A stretch of 64,000 nt of DNA, taken from contig CAIRMO010000061.1 in the NCBI GenBank assembly GCA_903879705.1, positions 34,179 through 98,178 of the forward strand. The letters run 5' to 3'. The notes under the pieces were generated by a model that saw nothing but the letters and a program-made list of their open reading frames with translations, made no database searches and was not told the DNA's origin. This DNA is from an uncultured Candidatus Competibacteraceae bacterium (lineage in GTDB: Bacteria; Pseudomonadota; Gammaproteobacteria; Competibacterales; Competibacteraceae). Shown piece after piece: positions 1 to 9,128 of the stretch; positions within the stretch are counted from its first letter, which is position 1; each line of letters begins with the position of its first letter. The position numbers were made by a program, and so were the translations under genes.

Positions 1-1
1 A

Positions 2-262
2 ACGCTGGTTGAACGGGCGGAACTGGGTTTTGCGGCGCTGGATGAATTGCTGCTGCCGCTAGACAGCGCCGTCGCCCAATGGCCGGCAGTGCGGGTGCTG
101 GCCGACAGCGCCTTCTATCTGCGCCAGGGTCAGCCGGTGCTGGTTCCCCGCGCCCCGACCCAGGGCTGGGTGCGTCTTTACCTGGGCGAACACGAGTTTC
201 TCGGCCTCGGCGAAGTCAGCGACGATGGCCGAATCGCTCCACGCCGGCTGTTGGCTTGTTGA
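2..262 (+). CDS. truB: tRNA pseudouridine-55 synthase TruB, C-terminal part
   Basis: The window opens inside this gene; 86 codons and the stop are visible. TruB makes pseudouridine 55 in the T-loop of tRNAs. The catalytic domain lies outside the window. What is seen is the C-terminal RNA-binding part, with the LDELLLPLDSAVAQWP stretch and a PUA-like ending (PTQGWVRLYLGEHEFLGLGE). Its position directly upstream of rpsO and pnp is the classic gammaproteobacterial order and supports the call. The frame is open from base 2, so the ATG at 47 is internal and not the start. Confidence 0.85.
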   Translation, partial: TLVERAELGFAALDELLLPLDSAVAQWPAVRVLADSAFYLRQGQPVLVPRAPTQGWVRLYLGEHEFLGLGEVSDDGRIAPRRLLAC

Positions 263-346
263 ATGTTCCCAGCGGGATTAACATTCCTGACCCGGCAAAA
301 TGAACCCGTGAATGACTCATTTGGAATCTGATTGGAGTTTGATTCA

Positions 347-616
347 ATGCCCCTGAATACTGAGCAAAAAACCCAAATTATGCAGAATTTTCAGCGTGCG
401 TCCGCTGATACCGGTTCGCCGGAAGTGCAAGTCGCGCTACTGACTAACCGGATCAATGGGTTGCAACCCCATTTCGGCGTCCATAAAAAGGACCACCATT
501 CCCGGCGCGGGCTGTTAAAAATGGTGAATGAGCGCCGCAAGTTGCTGGATTACCTGAAGCGGAAGAATTTATCGGGCTACCAAAGCCTGATTAGCCGCCT
601 CGGCCTGCGCCGGTAA
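347..616 (+). CDS. rpsO: 30S ribosomal protein S15
   Basis: S15 is a primary 16S rRNA-binding protein of the small-subunit platform. The 89-residue product has the family's usual length and its hallmark blocks: [13 protein letters not shown] near residue 20, [12 protein letters not shown] near 45 and [11 protein letters not shown] near 65, ending in LGLRR. The ATG at 347 is chosen because it gives MPLNTEQ, matching the normal N-terminus, and has TTGGAG at 333-338 as ribosome binding site. An in-frame ATG at 332 would add five residues and lacks a comparable site. It lies 84 bases after truB and just before pnp. Confidence 0.97.
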   Translation: MPLNTEQKTQIMQNFQRASADTGSPEVQVALLTNRINGLQPHFGVHKKDHHSRRGLLKMVNERRKLLDYLKRKNLSGYQSLISRLGLRR

Positions 617-653
617 GACTTTCCATCGATCTTTTGCTGCACAGGACGCTTTC

Positions 654-2729
654 GTGACGCCTATTAAAAAGACCTTTCAGTACGGCCAGTACCCCGTGAC
701 CCTGGAGACTGGCGAAATCGCTCGCCAAGCCAGTGGGGCCGTTATTGTAAATATGGCCGACACCGTGGTGCTGGTGACGATGGTCGCCGCCCGCGAAGAC
801 GAAGGCCGCGATTTTCTGCCCATGCGGGTGGACTATCAGGAACGTACTTACGCGGCAGGCCGGATTCCCGGTGGCTTTTTCCGCCGCGAGGGCCGGCCGT
901 CCGAGAGTGAAACCCTGACTTCCCGGCTGATCGACCGGCCGTTGCGTCCGCTGTTTCCCGACGGCTTCACCAACGAAGTCCAGATTATTGCCACGGTGAT
1001 GTCGCTGAATCCGCAGGTGGATGCGGAAATCCCGGCATTGCTGGGCGCTTCGGCAGCGGTGGCGATGTCCGGCGTCCCATTCAACGGTCCTATCGGCGCA
1101 GCCCGGATCGGCTACTGTAATGGTCAATATCTCCTCAATCCGACCCGCCGCGAGTTGAAAACCTCGCAACTGGATTTGGTGGTGGCTGGGACCGCGCATG
1201 CGGTGCTGATGGTGGAATCCGAAGCGGATGGCCTGTCCGAAGCGGTGATGCTGGGCGCGGTGATGTTCGGCCATGAACAGATGCAAGTCGCCATTCAGGC
1301 CATTCGCGAACTGGTGGTGGAAGCCGGGGTGCAGCGCTGGGACTGGCAAGCGCCGGCTGCCGACGCCGCCTTAAACCATGCGGTGCGTGTCGCCGCCGAG
1401 GCGGATCTGACCGAGGCGTACCAAATCGTCGATAAGCTGGCCCGGCAACACCGGGTGCGCGAAATCCGGGTGCAAACCGTCGCGCATGTGACTGCGCAGA
1501 CCCCGGAGCGCTGGACGACGCTGGTGATTGAAACCGCTTTTGCTGCGCTGGAAAGCGAAATCGTCCGGGGGCGGGTGCTGGCCGGTCAGCCGCGCATTGA
1601 TGGGCGCGATACCCGCACCGTGCGCCCGATCACGGTGCGCACCGGCGTGTTGCCGCGCACCCACGGCTCGGCGCTGTTCACTCGCGGTGAGACTCAGGCG
1701 CTGGTGGTGACAACGCTCGGCACTGCCCGTGATGCCCAGATCGTCGACGCTATTGAAGGCGAATACCGCCAGCCGTTCCTGCTGCATTACAACTTTCCGC
1801 CCTATTCGGTGGGCGAGATCGGCCAGGTCGGCAGTCCCAAGCGCCGCGAAATCGGCCATGGCCGGCTGGCCAAACGCGGGGTGCAGGCGATCATGCCCAT
1901 CCCCGACGAATTCCCTTACACGGTGCGGCTGGTGTCGGAAATCACCGAATCCAACGGCTCCAGTTCGATGGCGACGGTGTGCGGAGCTAGTCTGGCATTG
2001 ATGGACGCCGGAGTGCCGATTAAAGCGCCGGTGGCCGGGATTGCGATGGGACTGATCAAGGAAGGCGAGCGGTTTGCGGTGCTGACCGACATCATCGGCG
2101 ACGAAGATCATCTAGGCGATATGGATTTCAAGGTGGCCGGCACCGCCACTGGCATCACCGCGTTGCAAATGGACATCAAGATCGATGGGATTACCCGCGA
2201 GATCATGGAGCAGGCGCTGGCTCAGGCGCGGGAAGGGCGGCTGCACATTCTCGGCAAGATGAGCGAGGCAATCACTCAGCCGCGGGCGGAACTGTCTGAA
2301 TTTGCGCCGCGTTATACCATCATGCGGATCAACCCGGAGAAAATCCGCGACGTGATCGGCAAGGGCGGCGTCACTATCCGTTCGATCACCGAGGAAACCG
2401 GGGCCACCATCGACATTACCGATGATGGCGTGATCAAGATTGCCTCAGTAGACAAGCGGGCTGGCGATGAGGCCCGCCGCCGGATTGAGCAACTGACCTC
2501 CGATGTCGAATCCGGGCAGATCTATGAGGGCAAAGTGGTGCGGCTCATGGATTTCGGCGCGTTCGTGGCGATTATGCCGGGCCGCGATGGGATGGTGCAT
2601 ATCTCGCAGATTTCCGAGGAGCGTGTGGAGGCCGTCGGCGACAAGCTGAATGTGGGCGATGTGGTCAGAGTGCGGGTGATGGAAGTGGACAAGCAGGGCC
2701 GTATCCGCCTGACCATGAAGGGTCTCTGA
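654..2729 (+). CDS. pnp: polyribonucleotide nucleotidyltransferase (PNPase)
   Basis: PNPase is a trimeric 3'-5' phosphorolytic exoribonuclease and a core degradosome subunit. The 691-residue product shows two RNase PH-like halves; the first contains [16 protein letters not shown] and the second [17 protein letters not shown] and [15 protein letters not shown] domain follows ([19 protein letters not shown], about residue 563), then a C-terminal S1 domain ([14 protein letters not shown], about 626). The start is GTG at 654, preceded by AGGAC at 643-647. Length and domain order are normal. It follows rpsO by 37 bases. PNPase is often autoregulated through its leader, but no clear hairpin was resolved in this short gap. 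Confidence 0.97.
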   Translation: MTPIKKTFQYGQYPVTLETGEIARQASGAVIVNMADTVVLVTMVAAREDEGRDFLPMRVDYQERTYAAGRIPGGFFRREGRPSESETLTSRLIDRPLRPLFPDGFTNEVQIIATVMSLNPQVDAEIPALLGASAAVAMSGVPFNGPIGAARIGYCNGQYLLNPTRRELKTSQLDLVVAGTAHAVLMVESEADGLSEAVMLGAVMFGHEQMQVAIQAIRELVVEAGVQRWDWQAPAADAALNHAVRVAAEADLTEAYQIVDKLARQHRVREIRVQTVAHVTAQTPERWTTLVIETAFAALESEIVRGRVLAGQPRIDGRDTRTVRPITVRTGVLPRTHGSALFTRGETQALVVTTLGTARDAQIVDAIEGEYRQPFLLHYNFPPYSVGEIGQVGSPKRREIGHGRLAKRGVQAIMPIPDEFPYTVRLVSEITESNGSSSMATVCGASLALMDAGVPIKAPVAGIAMGLIKEGERFAVLTDIIGDEDHLGDMDFKVAGTATGITALQMDIKIDGITREIMEQALAQAREGRLHILGKMSEAITQPRAELSEFAPRYTIMRINPEKIRDVIGKGGVTIRSITEETGATIDITDDGVIKIASVDKRAGDEARRRIEQLTSDVESGQIYEGKVVRLMDFGAFVAIMPGRDGMVHISQISEERVEAVGDKLNVGDVVRVRVMEVDKQGRIRLTMKGL

Positions 2730-2817
2730 ACGCTGAAAGCGGCCATGCCGGTTTGCCTTGGCGTTGTCGCTTCGCGTATAGTTTCCAGTCTTGCCGCCAA
2801 GGACCGGGCGGTGTTTC

Positions 2818-2907
2818 GGAGAGGTGGCCGAGCGGTCGAAGGCGCAGCACTGGAAATGCTGTTTAGGGGTAACTCTAACGAGGGTTCGAATCCCTCTCTC
2901 TCCGCCA
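2818..2907 (+). tRNA. tRNA-Ser (anticodon GGA)
   Basis: The sequence folds as a class II tRNA. The acceptor GGAGAGG pairs with TCTCTCC, followed by discriminator G and an encoded CCA. The anticodon stem is CAGCA/TGCTG with loop CTGGAAA, giving anticodon GGA. A long variable arm follows, then the T arm GAGGG-TTCGAAT-CCCTC. The long variable arm and GGA anticodon fix the identity as serine (UCC/UCU codons). An integrase remnant lies about 150 bases downstream, so this gene may once have been an integration site. Confidence 0.97.
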
Positions 2908-2944
2908 AATTATAATCCATTGCAATTTATAGCGAAGTTTACAG

Positions 2945-2965
2945 CCCGCCACGCGCGGGTTTTTT
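2945..2965 (+). terminator. Rho-independent terminator after tRNA-Ser
   Basis: The stem CCCGC/GCGGG (2945-2949 and 2955-2959) has a five-base loop and is followed by six T residues. It sits 38 bases after the tRNA and is correctly oriented to end its transcript. Confidence 0.75.
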
Positions 2966-3059
2966 AATGCTCCGATCATTTCAATAGCCCTTTTATAGCG
3001 TTTACCGATAGATTTTGTCTTTATTCGTCATTCCCGCGAAAGTGGGTATTGTCCGCATC

Positions 3060-3200
3060 ATGGTTCATATCACAGGAAAATTTGGAGGGGACAAGACCTT
3101 GGCGATGGTGGCTCGTTACAGCCACCCGTCGGGAAAGCATATCGCCAGTGCCATGAACCGGCTCTCCGAACGGGTTACGCAGGAATTACGCAGGGCATAA
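3060..3200 (+). pseudogene. tyrosine recombinase (integrase) C-terminal remnant
   Basis: The frame encodes DKTLAMVARYSHPS followed by a basic helix ending in VTQELRRA. This matches the C-terminal end of phage-type tyrosine recombinases, where the Tyr of ARYSH is the catalytic nucleophile and the preceding stretch normally reads LGHKTL. Nothing upstream encodes the rest of the catalytic domain (no R or HxxR box), and the segment before it looks like a dispersed repeat (3026-3050). It is therefore a decayed fragment. Its place between two tRNA genes fits a lost integrated element. Family assignment is fairly sure from the tyrosine motif; the boundaries are approximate. Confidence 0.6.
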
Positions 3201-3229
3201 AAAAAGCCTTGCCGGAATTCCGCCAAGGC
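3199..3229 (-). terminator. Rho-independent terminator of tRNA-Thr
   Basis: On the minus strand the hairpin GCCTTG..CAAGGC (outer arms 3206-3211 and 3224-3229, inner CGG/CCG, one mismatch) is followed by seven T residues (A run at 3199-3205 on the plus strand). It lies 11 bases past the tRNA-Thr 3' end. Confidence 0.8.
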
Positions 3230-3240
3230 ATTGATTATTC

Positions 3241-3316
3241 TGGTGCCGGAAACAGGAATCGAACCTGCGACCTACTAATTACGAATCAGTTGCTCTACCG
3301 ACTGAGCTATTCCGGC
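3241..3316 (-). tRNA. tRNA-Thr (anticodon CGT)
   Basis: Read on the minus strand, a 76-base cloverleaf starts GCCGGAA, has the D arm AGCTCAGTCGGTAGAGC, the anticodon stem ACTGA/TTAGT with loop TTCGTAA, the T arm GCAGG-TTCGATT-CCTGT, the acceptor TTCCGGC and an encoded CCA. Anticodon CGT reads the threonine codon ACG. Confidence 0.96.
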
Positions 3317-3399
3317 CTGTTGCCAACAAGGGCGTTCACTATAGCCAACTTGAATCCGGTCCACAAGGTTCCCGGATGGCCGCGAGCGCCATCGACTGT

Positions 3400-4131
3400 T
3401 TAGCCATCCTTGATGAACTGGCGAATGGCCGAAAGATGACGGCGGCTGACTTCCAACTGGTCGGGAATGTCATCAAACACCAGGCTTACCCTGCCATCAG
3501 CCGCTTTCTCCAAACCGGCGACGTGTACCACCATTGCCAGCGCATTGCGATGAACTCGCACCACCCGGGAACCGAGATCCTGTTCCAGCATTTTCAATGA
3601 TTCTTCGATCAGCGCCTCGCCGTGGCGGTGCCGAACGGTGACGTACTTCAGATCGGCCTGAAAATAGAACACATCCACGAAGGGGATCAGCTCCAGCCGC
3701 ACCCCCAGCCGCGCCCGGATATGGGTATGGCTGGTCGCTGTCGGCTCGGCCGCCAGGTTCGCCAACTGGGCCCGGTTGATCCGGCTGGCGGTGGCGAGCG
3801 CCTGCTCCAGCCGTTCCCGGCGGACCGGCTTGAGCAGATAGGCGACTGCCTGCGCCTCAAAGGCTTCCAGCGCATATTGGTGGTAAGCCGTGGTGAAAAT
3901 GATCGCGGGAGGGCGAGCCAGATCCGCCAGTTGCTGCGCAATCTCCAGCCCGCTTAGCCCAGGCATCTGAATATCCAGCAACACAATATCGGGATTCAAG
4001 CTGCTCGCCAGCCGCAAGGCCTCAGCGCCATTGCCGGCCTCACCACAGGGTTCATGATCCGGCAGCCGATTGAGCAAATCCCGCAACCGGTCACGGGCTG
4101 GCGGTTCATCATCGACGATCAGCACGTTCAT
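3400..4131 (-). CDS. LytTR-family response regulator (AlgR/LytT-like)
   Basis: This is a two-domain transcriptional regulator of 243 residues. The receiver domain starts MNVLIVDDEPPARDRLRDLL and has the phospho-acceptor Asp in DIVLLDIQMPG (about residue 54), the Thr/Ala switch in IIFTTAYHQYA and the conserved Lys in YLLKPV (about 103). The C-terminal third (from about 140) has LytTR features: the DVFYFQADLKYVTVR strand and RVHRNALA. Such proteins bind direct repeats in promoters when phosphorylated. It starts 13 bases after glgB ends on the same strand, so the two are probably co-transcribed. No histidine kinase is nearby, so its partner must lie elsewhere. The target genes are unknown; a link to glycogen metabolism is inferred from the operon only. 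Confidence 0.9.
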   Translation of the reverse strand: MNVLIVDDEPPARDRLRDLLNRLPDHEPCGEAGNGAEALRLASSLNPDIVLLDIQMPGLSGLEIAQQLADLARPPAIIFTTAYHQYALEAFEAQAVAYLLKPVRRERLEQALATASRINRAQLANLAAEPTATSHTHIRARLGVRLELIPFVDVFYFQADLKYVTVRHRHGEALIEESLKMLEQDLGSRVVRVHRNALAMVVHVAGLEKAADGRVSLVFDDIPDQLEVSRRHLSAIRQFIKDG

Positions 4132-4144
4132 CGCCGCTGTCGGC

Positions 4145-7100
4145 TTAACCGGGCTGCAACGGGGCCGGTTTCAGCGCTACCGCGCCAAACGGCGGCAAAT
4201 CCAGCACGATGGAGAAGGCAAAGCCGTGGCTGGAAAACTCCTCGGCGCGAATCGTGCCCCCCGGCAAGGTCATCCCGGAGCCACCATAGTCGCGGGCGTC
4301 GCTGTTCAATAATTCCCGATAGGCCACCGGATAGGGGACGCCGATCCGGTAATTCAGATGCGGTTGGTCAGAGAAATTCAGCACCCACAGGATCGCATCG
4401 CGGGGATCGCGGGCCTTGCGCTGAAACGCCAGCACATTGGTTTCTGCACCATTGGGGTCCACCCAGTCAAAACCCGCGCCGTGAAAGTCCATCTGGTGCA
4501 GAGCCGGTTCCCGCGCATACAGCCGGTTCAGCGCGGCCAGAAACCGCTGCAAACCCTGATGCCCCGGCTGCCGCGCCAATGCCCACTCCAGCCCGGTGTC
4601 GTGGTTCCACTCCCCGGCCTGGCCGAATTCACAGCCCATGAACAGGAGTTTTTTACCCGGATGGGCGTACATGTAGGCGTACAACACCCGCAGATTGGCG
4701 AGCTGTTCCTTTTCCGTACCCGGCATTTTGCCCAGCAGCGACTTTTTCAGATGCACCACTTCGTCATGCGACAGCGACAGGATGAAGTTCTCGCCGAAGG
4801 CGTAGGAGACGCTGAAGATCAGCTTGTCGTGGTGGTAGCGGCGATGCACCGGCGGTTTCTCCATGTAAAACAGCACGTCGTGCATCCAGCCCATGTTCCA
4901 CTTGAAACCGAAACCCAGTCCGCCGGCGTCGGTCGGGCGCGACACGTTCGGCCAGGCGGTCGATTCCTCGGCGATCATCAGGACTCCGGGGAAACGGGCA
5001 TGAACCACCGCGTTGGTGTGCTTGATGAACTCAATCGCCTCCAGATTCTCGTTGCCGCCGTATTGATTCGGAATCCAGTCCTTCTTGGAATAATCCAGAT
5101 ACAGCATCGACGCCACCGCATCGACCCGCAGCCCGTCGAAATGGAAAGTATCCAGCCAGTACAGGGCGTTGGCGATCAGGAAATTTTCGACCTCGTGGCG
5201 GCCATAGTTGAAGATCAGCGTACCCCAGTCGGGATGTTCGCCTTGACGCGGGTCGGCATGTTCATAAACACAAGTGCCGTCGAACCAGGCCATCGCGTGG
5301 GCATCCTTGGGAAAATGCGCCGGCACCCAGTCCAGAATGACGCCGATACCGTTCTGGTGGCAGCGGTCAATCAGCTCCATCAGGTCTTCCGGGCGACCGT
5401 AGCGGGCCGTCGGGGCGTAGAAATTGGAAATCTGGTAGCCCCACGACGGCCCGTAGGGATGCTCGGCCAGCGGCAAAAACTCGATGTGGGTAAAGCCCAT
5501 CTCCCGCACATAGGGAATGAGCTGATCGGCCAGTTCCCGGTAGGACAGGAACTCGCCATCCGGCCTGCGCCGCCACGATCCGGCATGTACCTCGTAAATC
5601 GACACTGCACGGCCCCAGGCATTGGTTCGCGCCCGTTGCTGCATCCAGTCGCCGTCGTGCCAGACATGCTTGCCGGCCCGGTCGTAGACCACGCTGGCGG
5701 TGCCGGGCGGCACTTCGGTATAAAAAGCGACCGGATCGATTTTCAAAAAGATATTGCCGTTACGGGCCAGGATTTCAAACTTGTACAGCTCGCCTTCATT
5801 CAGATCGGGAAGAAACAGTTCCCAAATCCCGGAGCCAGGCCGCAGCCGCATCGGATGACGGCGGCCATCCCAGTGGTTAAACGTCCCGACCACGCTGACC
5901 CGCTGGGCATTCGGTGCCCACACCGCAAAGTTGATCCCGTGCAAGCCGTCGGTCTGGCAGGGATGAGCGCCGAGGTTCTCGTAAATCTGGTAATGATTGC
6001 CCTCGGCAAACAGGTGGCAATCCTGATCGCTGAGGATCGAAAAGCGCAGCGCGTAGGGATCGACAAAGGTGTGGTTGTGGCCGTGTTCAGTGGCGTTGAT
6101 CCGGTAACGCAAGGTATTCGGATCAGCAGCGACAATGGCCTCGAACAGCCCGGCGTGGGTCGGTTGCAGCGGATAGAGCAAGTACGGGCGGTCATCGCGG
6201 ACCAGCACCGGATTTTCGGCCCCCGGCAACAGGGCGCGAACCACACTCAACCCCGGTTCAGTCAGCGGATGCGGCCCCAGTAAAGTATGTGGATGGACAT
6301 GCCGACCTTCAATCAGCGCCATGCTATCGGTCGGACTGAGCAGCGGCGTCGTTGCTTCGTCGCGCAGCAGGAAGCGTAATCCCGCCGCCAGTGGTTCCCG
6401 TTCCAACCGGGCGGCATAAGTCCGAACATCAGTCCGCAACGCATCAACGTGATAAATCTGCTGCCAGAACCGGGCGTTGGCCGTCAAAAAATTTCGCACT
6501 TCGGGCCGGTTCAAGTCGAAAGCCAGCAACCCCGGCTGTTCAGGCACGTCGGCGTCATAAATCCGGGTGCCGTCAAACCAGCTCAATTCCTGACCTTCAC
6601 GGGGAATAAGCGGCGGAATCCAGGCGAAAATCACCCCGATGTGGTGCTGGTGGCAGGCATCGATGAACGCCATCAACTCCTGCGGCTGGCCGTAGCGTGG
6701 ATTGGGCGCAAAGTAGCTGGCGACCGTTTCGTCCGGCGCCCAGAACGACACTTCAACATGAGTGGATTTCTGCTCCAGCAGTGTCGGTAATACCCGCTCT
6801 TGCCACTGACCATAACCGCAGGTCGCGTTGAGCGTAACCTGGTGAATGGCAACCGGCAGGTCCCAGCCCGGTTGTTCCAGCGCCCGCGCTTGCCAGGCGG
6901 CATCGCCCCAAGCGTGGCTGTGGACCAGATCGCAGGTGAACGCGGCGGTTTTGGGATAAACCTCAGTCTGCAACGCTAGCGGATCGGTCTTGAGAAACAC
7001 CGCGCCTTCGCCATTGCGGATTTCGTATTTGTACAGTTCGCCCAGGCCGAGACCGGGGATAAAAATCTCCCAGACCCCGGACTCATGCCGCTCCAGCGGA

Positions 7101-7585
7101 TGGCGACGGCCATCCCACTGGTTAAAGGTCCCGACCACGCTGACCCGGCTGGCATTTGGCGCCCACAGGGTGAAATTGATCCCCGGCTGGCCGTGCTTGA
7201 TTTGCGCCTGCGCTCCGATTTGGCTGCACAGGTTCGCCAGCGTTCCCTGTTGCAGCGCCTGACCGTTAGCGTCGCTGAAGATCGGTTCGTGAATGGCGTA
7301 AGGATCGGGGCCAGTTATAGTCTGGCCGGCGGGGTTGGCGATTCGCAATTGATAGTCCAGTTGCTTGATCCCCGGTAGCTGCAACGCGAACAGTCCATCA
7401 GGATGCAGCCGCTGCATCTCGCGCGGGCCGGTTCCGTCGGCGGGTACGATCCAGGCGCGGGCAATGCCGGGCAGAAAGGCCCGAATCGTCAACGCCCGAT
7501 CGCGTTCGGAATAATGAGGCCCCAGAACCGCATAAGGGGCGCTATGACGCAATTCGATGATTTTTTGAAGATTTTCTTCCAGCAT
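4145..7585 (-). CDS. glgB: 1,4-alpha-glucan branching enzyme with an internal partial duplication
   Basis: GlgB creates alpha-1,6 branches in glycogen. The product is 1146 residues against about 730 for the family. Residues from about 422 form a complete enzyme: N-domain, CBM48 (INFAVWAPNAQRVSVVGTFN, about 547), and a GH13 barrel with nucleophile Asp in LRVDAV (about 820), acid/base Glu in MIAEES (about 871) and third Asp in SHDEVVH (about 940). Residues 1-420 repeat the same plan: N-domain, CBM48 (INFTLWAPNASRVSVVGTFN, about 137) and the first part of a barrel as far as LRTDV (about 384). That copy stops before the Glu and third Asp, so it should be inactive and could act in glycogen binding. 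The minus-strand ATG at 7583-7585 has AAGG purines upstream. It is probably co-transcribed with the LytTR regulator. Confidence 0.93.
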   Translation of the reverse strand: MLEENLQKIIELRHSAPYAVLGPHYSERDRALTIRAFLPGIARAWIVPADGTGPREMQRLHPDGLFALQLPGIKQLDYQLRIANPAGQTITGPDPYAIHEPIFSDANGQALQQGTLANLCSQIGAQAQIKHGQPGINFTLWAPNASRVSVVGTFNQWDGRRHPLERHESGVWEIFIPGLGLGELYKYEIRNGEGAVFLKTDPLALQTEVYPKTAAFTCDLVHSHAWGDAAWQARALEQPGWDLPVAIHQVTLNATCGYGQWQERVLPTLLEQKSTHVEVSFWAPDETVASYFAPNPRYGQPQELMAFIDACHQHHIGVIFAWIPPLIPREGQELSWFDGTRIYDADVPEQPGLLAFDLNRPEVRNFLTANARFWQQIYHVDALRTDVRTYAARLEREPLAAGLRFLLRDEATTPLLSPTDSMALIEGRHVHPHTLLGPHPLTEPGLSVVRALLPGAENPVLVRDDRPYLLYPLQPTHAGLFEAIVAADPNTLRYRINATEHGHNHTFVDPYALRFSILSDQDCHLFAEGNHYQIYENLGAHPCQTDGLHGINFAVWAPNAQRVSVVGTFNHWDGRRHPMRLRPGSGIWELFLPDLNEGELYKFEILARNGNIFLKIDPVAFYTEVPPGTASVVYDRAGKHVWHDGDWMQQRARTNAWGRAVSIYEVHAGSWRRRPDGEFLSYRELADQLIPYVREMGFTHIEFLPLAEHPYGPSWGYQISNFYAPTARYGRPEDLMELIDRCHQNGIGVILDWVPAHFPKDAHAMAWFDGTCVYEHADPRQGEHPDWGTLIFNYGRHEVENFLIANALYWLDTFHFDGLRVDAVASMLYLDYSKKDWIPNQYGGNENLEAIEFIKHTNAVVHARFPGVLMIAEESTAWPNVSRPTDAGGLGFGFKWNMGWMHDVLFYMEKPPVHRRYHHDKLIFSVSYAFGENFILSLSHDEVVHLKKSLLGKMPGTEKEQLANLRVLYAYMYAHPGKKLLFMGCEFGQAGEWNHDTGLEWALARQPGHQGLQRFLAALNRLYAREPALHQMDFHGAGFDWVDPNGAETNVLAFQRKARDPRDAILWVLNFSDQPHLNYRIGVPYPVAYRELLNSDARDYGGSGMTLPGGTIRAEEFSSHGFAFSIVLDLPPFGAVALKPAPLQPG

Positions 7586-7642
7586 TGCCCTTGCCTTTTG
7601 AGAGTGCGCCGCTTGTGCCGCAAGCTGATTAACATAACAAAT

Positions 7643-7753
7643 TTACCGGTTTATGTAGACAGCGGAATGCCGGTCGAGCGGGTGAATCGGGAGCGCTGAA
7701 ACGATCAAGGGCGGCGTTCCAATGAACGCCGCCCCTGCTTAAGCGGATGATTT
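7643..7753. repeat. 111-bp dispersed intergenic repeat, copy 1
   Basis: This stretch upstream of glgB recurs at 25281-25391 in the same orientation with scattered differences. Both begin TTACCGGTTTATGTAGACAG and end AAGCGGATG(A/G)TTT. The core is a strong hairpin: an 11-bp stem (7709-7719 with 7724-7734) and a CAAT loop, identical in both copies. A smaller ACCGG/CCGGT hairpin sits at the left end. There is no coding potential; the layout suggests a non-autonomous mobile repeat or a processed RNA hairpin. Confidence 0.75.
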
Positions 7754-7826
7754 CAACTCCGGCGCAATTATTTGGTTCGTAAATTTTTCTGTAACCGAAA
7801 CCGGGGCAAAAACTGGCTGAGCGTTA

Positions 7827-9128
7827 TCAACCCGACGGGTAGCCCAGCCGCCGCTGGGCGTCACGCCGGGCTTCATGCTCAAATGCCGATGCGAAGTCAT
7901 CGAGTTCGTTGGTGGGCAGACCGACCGCCGCGCTGCGCGCTTCAGTACGCCAATCGGTGACGGCGACGTACACCTCCGCCAGCACCTGGAGTGCGGCGTC
8001 TGGGGTCAAGCTGAAATAGGCCGCGGCCTCCATCAGCATCGCCAGTGAATCAATAGGTCCAGTATCGGGAGACAGCCAGGTCTTGGATTCGCGGTCCTTG
8101 TCCGGGAACGGATTCAGATCGAAAGCCGGGGCCAGCCGCCACTGCCCGTAACCGACCGACAGAAATCCGTGGTTTTGCAGGTGGTCGTCGACATTGGTGA
8201 TGAGCAGATTGAACACCAGTCGCCGCCACAGTTGCTGAACATCTGGCGTGGGCGATGCGCAGTAGGTGCGGATGGCGTCGGCGATCTCGAAGTAGGAATG
8301 GTCATGCTCCCGGGACGCCTGTAGCAGCGAAGCCGCCGACCAGTAATGAATCCGGCCCTGATCCGGCGTGCGGTCGAACCGTGTAATGACGGCGACCGGA
8401 GTAGGGTCCAGTTCAACGATCCGTGCCGTGGCGGCCTCGATGCCGGCCCGGGTGGCAAGACGCAGGGCCAGGACTTCACCCCGGGTGACGCTGCGGGAAT
8501 CGTTGACGCTCGGAAACTTCCCAATAGCCAATGTCCCGTTCTCATCGAGAACCGTACATTTCGGGCGCATTCCGCCCAAGGAGGTCCCTTTACCTTGCAG
8601 GTATTGGAGATCTTCTTCGGTGTCCTGACCGGTTTCCACCGCCCGGCTGGCATCACAGAGACGCCGTAATTCGATGAGCGGCGGCGCAGCCCGTTCGCCT
8701 TTCGCCACCGAGCGCAGATACTGACCATCGGCATCGCGCAACCGCAGTGCGCCAATCCGGCTGAAGTCATCGACGGCCGTCAGGTAGTCCAGTTCAGTCA
8801 AGGCAGCCAGCCTGGGATTATTCCGGCGCAACTTGGCGTGCGCTCGGGCAATGACGCGCCGCCCCCAGGCATCCGGCTCGGTATCGGCCAGGGCCAGGTG
8901 GAACACCGAATCAACCCTGGATGGCGCCCGGCGTGGTTGGTGGCCAGCGATCAGGGGCAGGTCCGGCGACACGGCAAAGTGGGCAGGGTCGTCCAGCCAA
9001 TCGGCGTTGTAGGCGAAAACCGTGTACTCGCGAGGCCCTTGCTTCACGTAGGTGAGGCGGCCAACTGAAAGGCCCACCTTCCCAATAGCGACCTCGACCT
9101 GTTCCTTGATGTGATGTACGGGCTTCAC
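7827..9128 (-). CDS. hipA: HipA-family serine/threonine kinase toxin
   Basis: HipA proteins are toxin kinases; in E. coli HipA phosphorylates glutamyl-tRNA synthetase and induces persistence. This 433-residue protein has the family's landmarks: glycine-rich loop GTSLGGMRPK (about 181-190), a nucleotide-binding Lys in AIGKFP (about 204), the catalytic-loop motif TNVDDHLQNHGF (about 311-322) and the metal-binding motif PAFDLNP (about 334-340). The start overlaps the end of the upstream antitoxin gene by four bases, so the pair is translationally coupled. Length is usual for HipA. The substrate of this version cannot be told from sequence. Confidence 0.92.
   Translation of the reverse strand: MKPVHHIKEQVEVAIGKVGLSVGRLTYVKQGPREYTVFAYNADWLDDPAHFAVSPDLPLIAGHQPRRAPSRVDSVFHLALADTEPDAWGRRVIARAHAKLRRNNPRLAALTELDYLTAVDDFSRIGALRLRDADGQYLRSVAKGERAAPPLIELRRLCDASRAVETGQDTEEDLQYLQGKGTSLGGMRPKCTVLDENGTLAIGKFPSVNDSRSVTRGEVLALRLATRAGIEAATARIVELDPTPVAVITRFDRTPDQGRIHYWSAASLLQASREHDHSYFEIADAIRTYCASPTPDVQQLWRRLVFNLLITNVDDHLQNHGFLSVGYGQWRLAPAFDLNPFPDKDRESKTWLSPDTGPIDSLAMLMEAAAYFSLTPDAALQVLAEVYVAVTDWRTEARSAAVGLPTNELDDFASAFEHEARRDAQRRLGYPSG

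Noticed and set aside
591..1349. 252-codon minus-strand frame
   Set aside because: Antisense to pnp; His/Arg-rich composition typical of a shadow frame.
4358..6283. 641-codon open frame on the plus strand
   Set aside because: It lies wholly antisense to glgB and has no domain; it follows from GC-rich third positions in the real gene.
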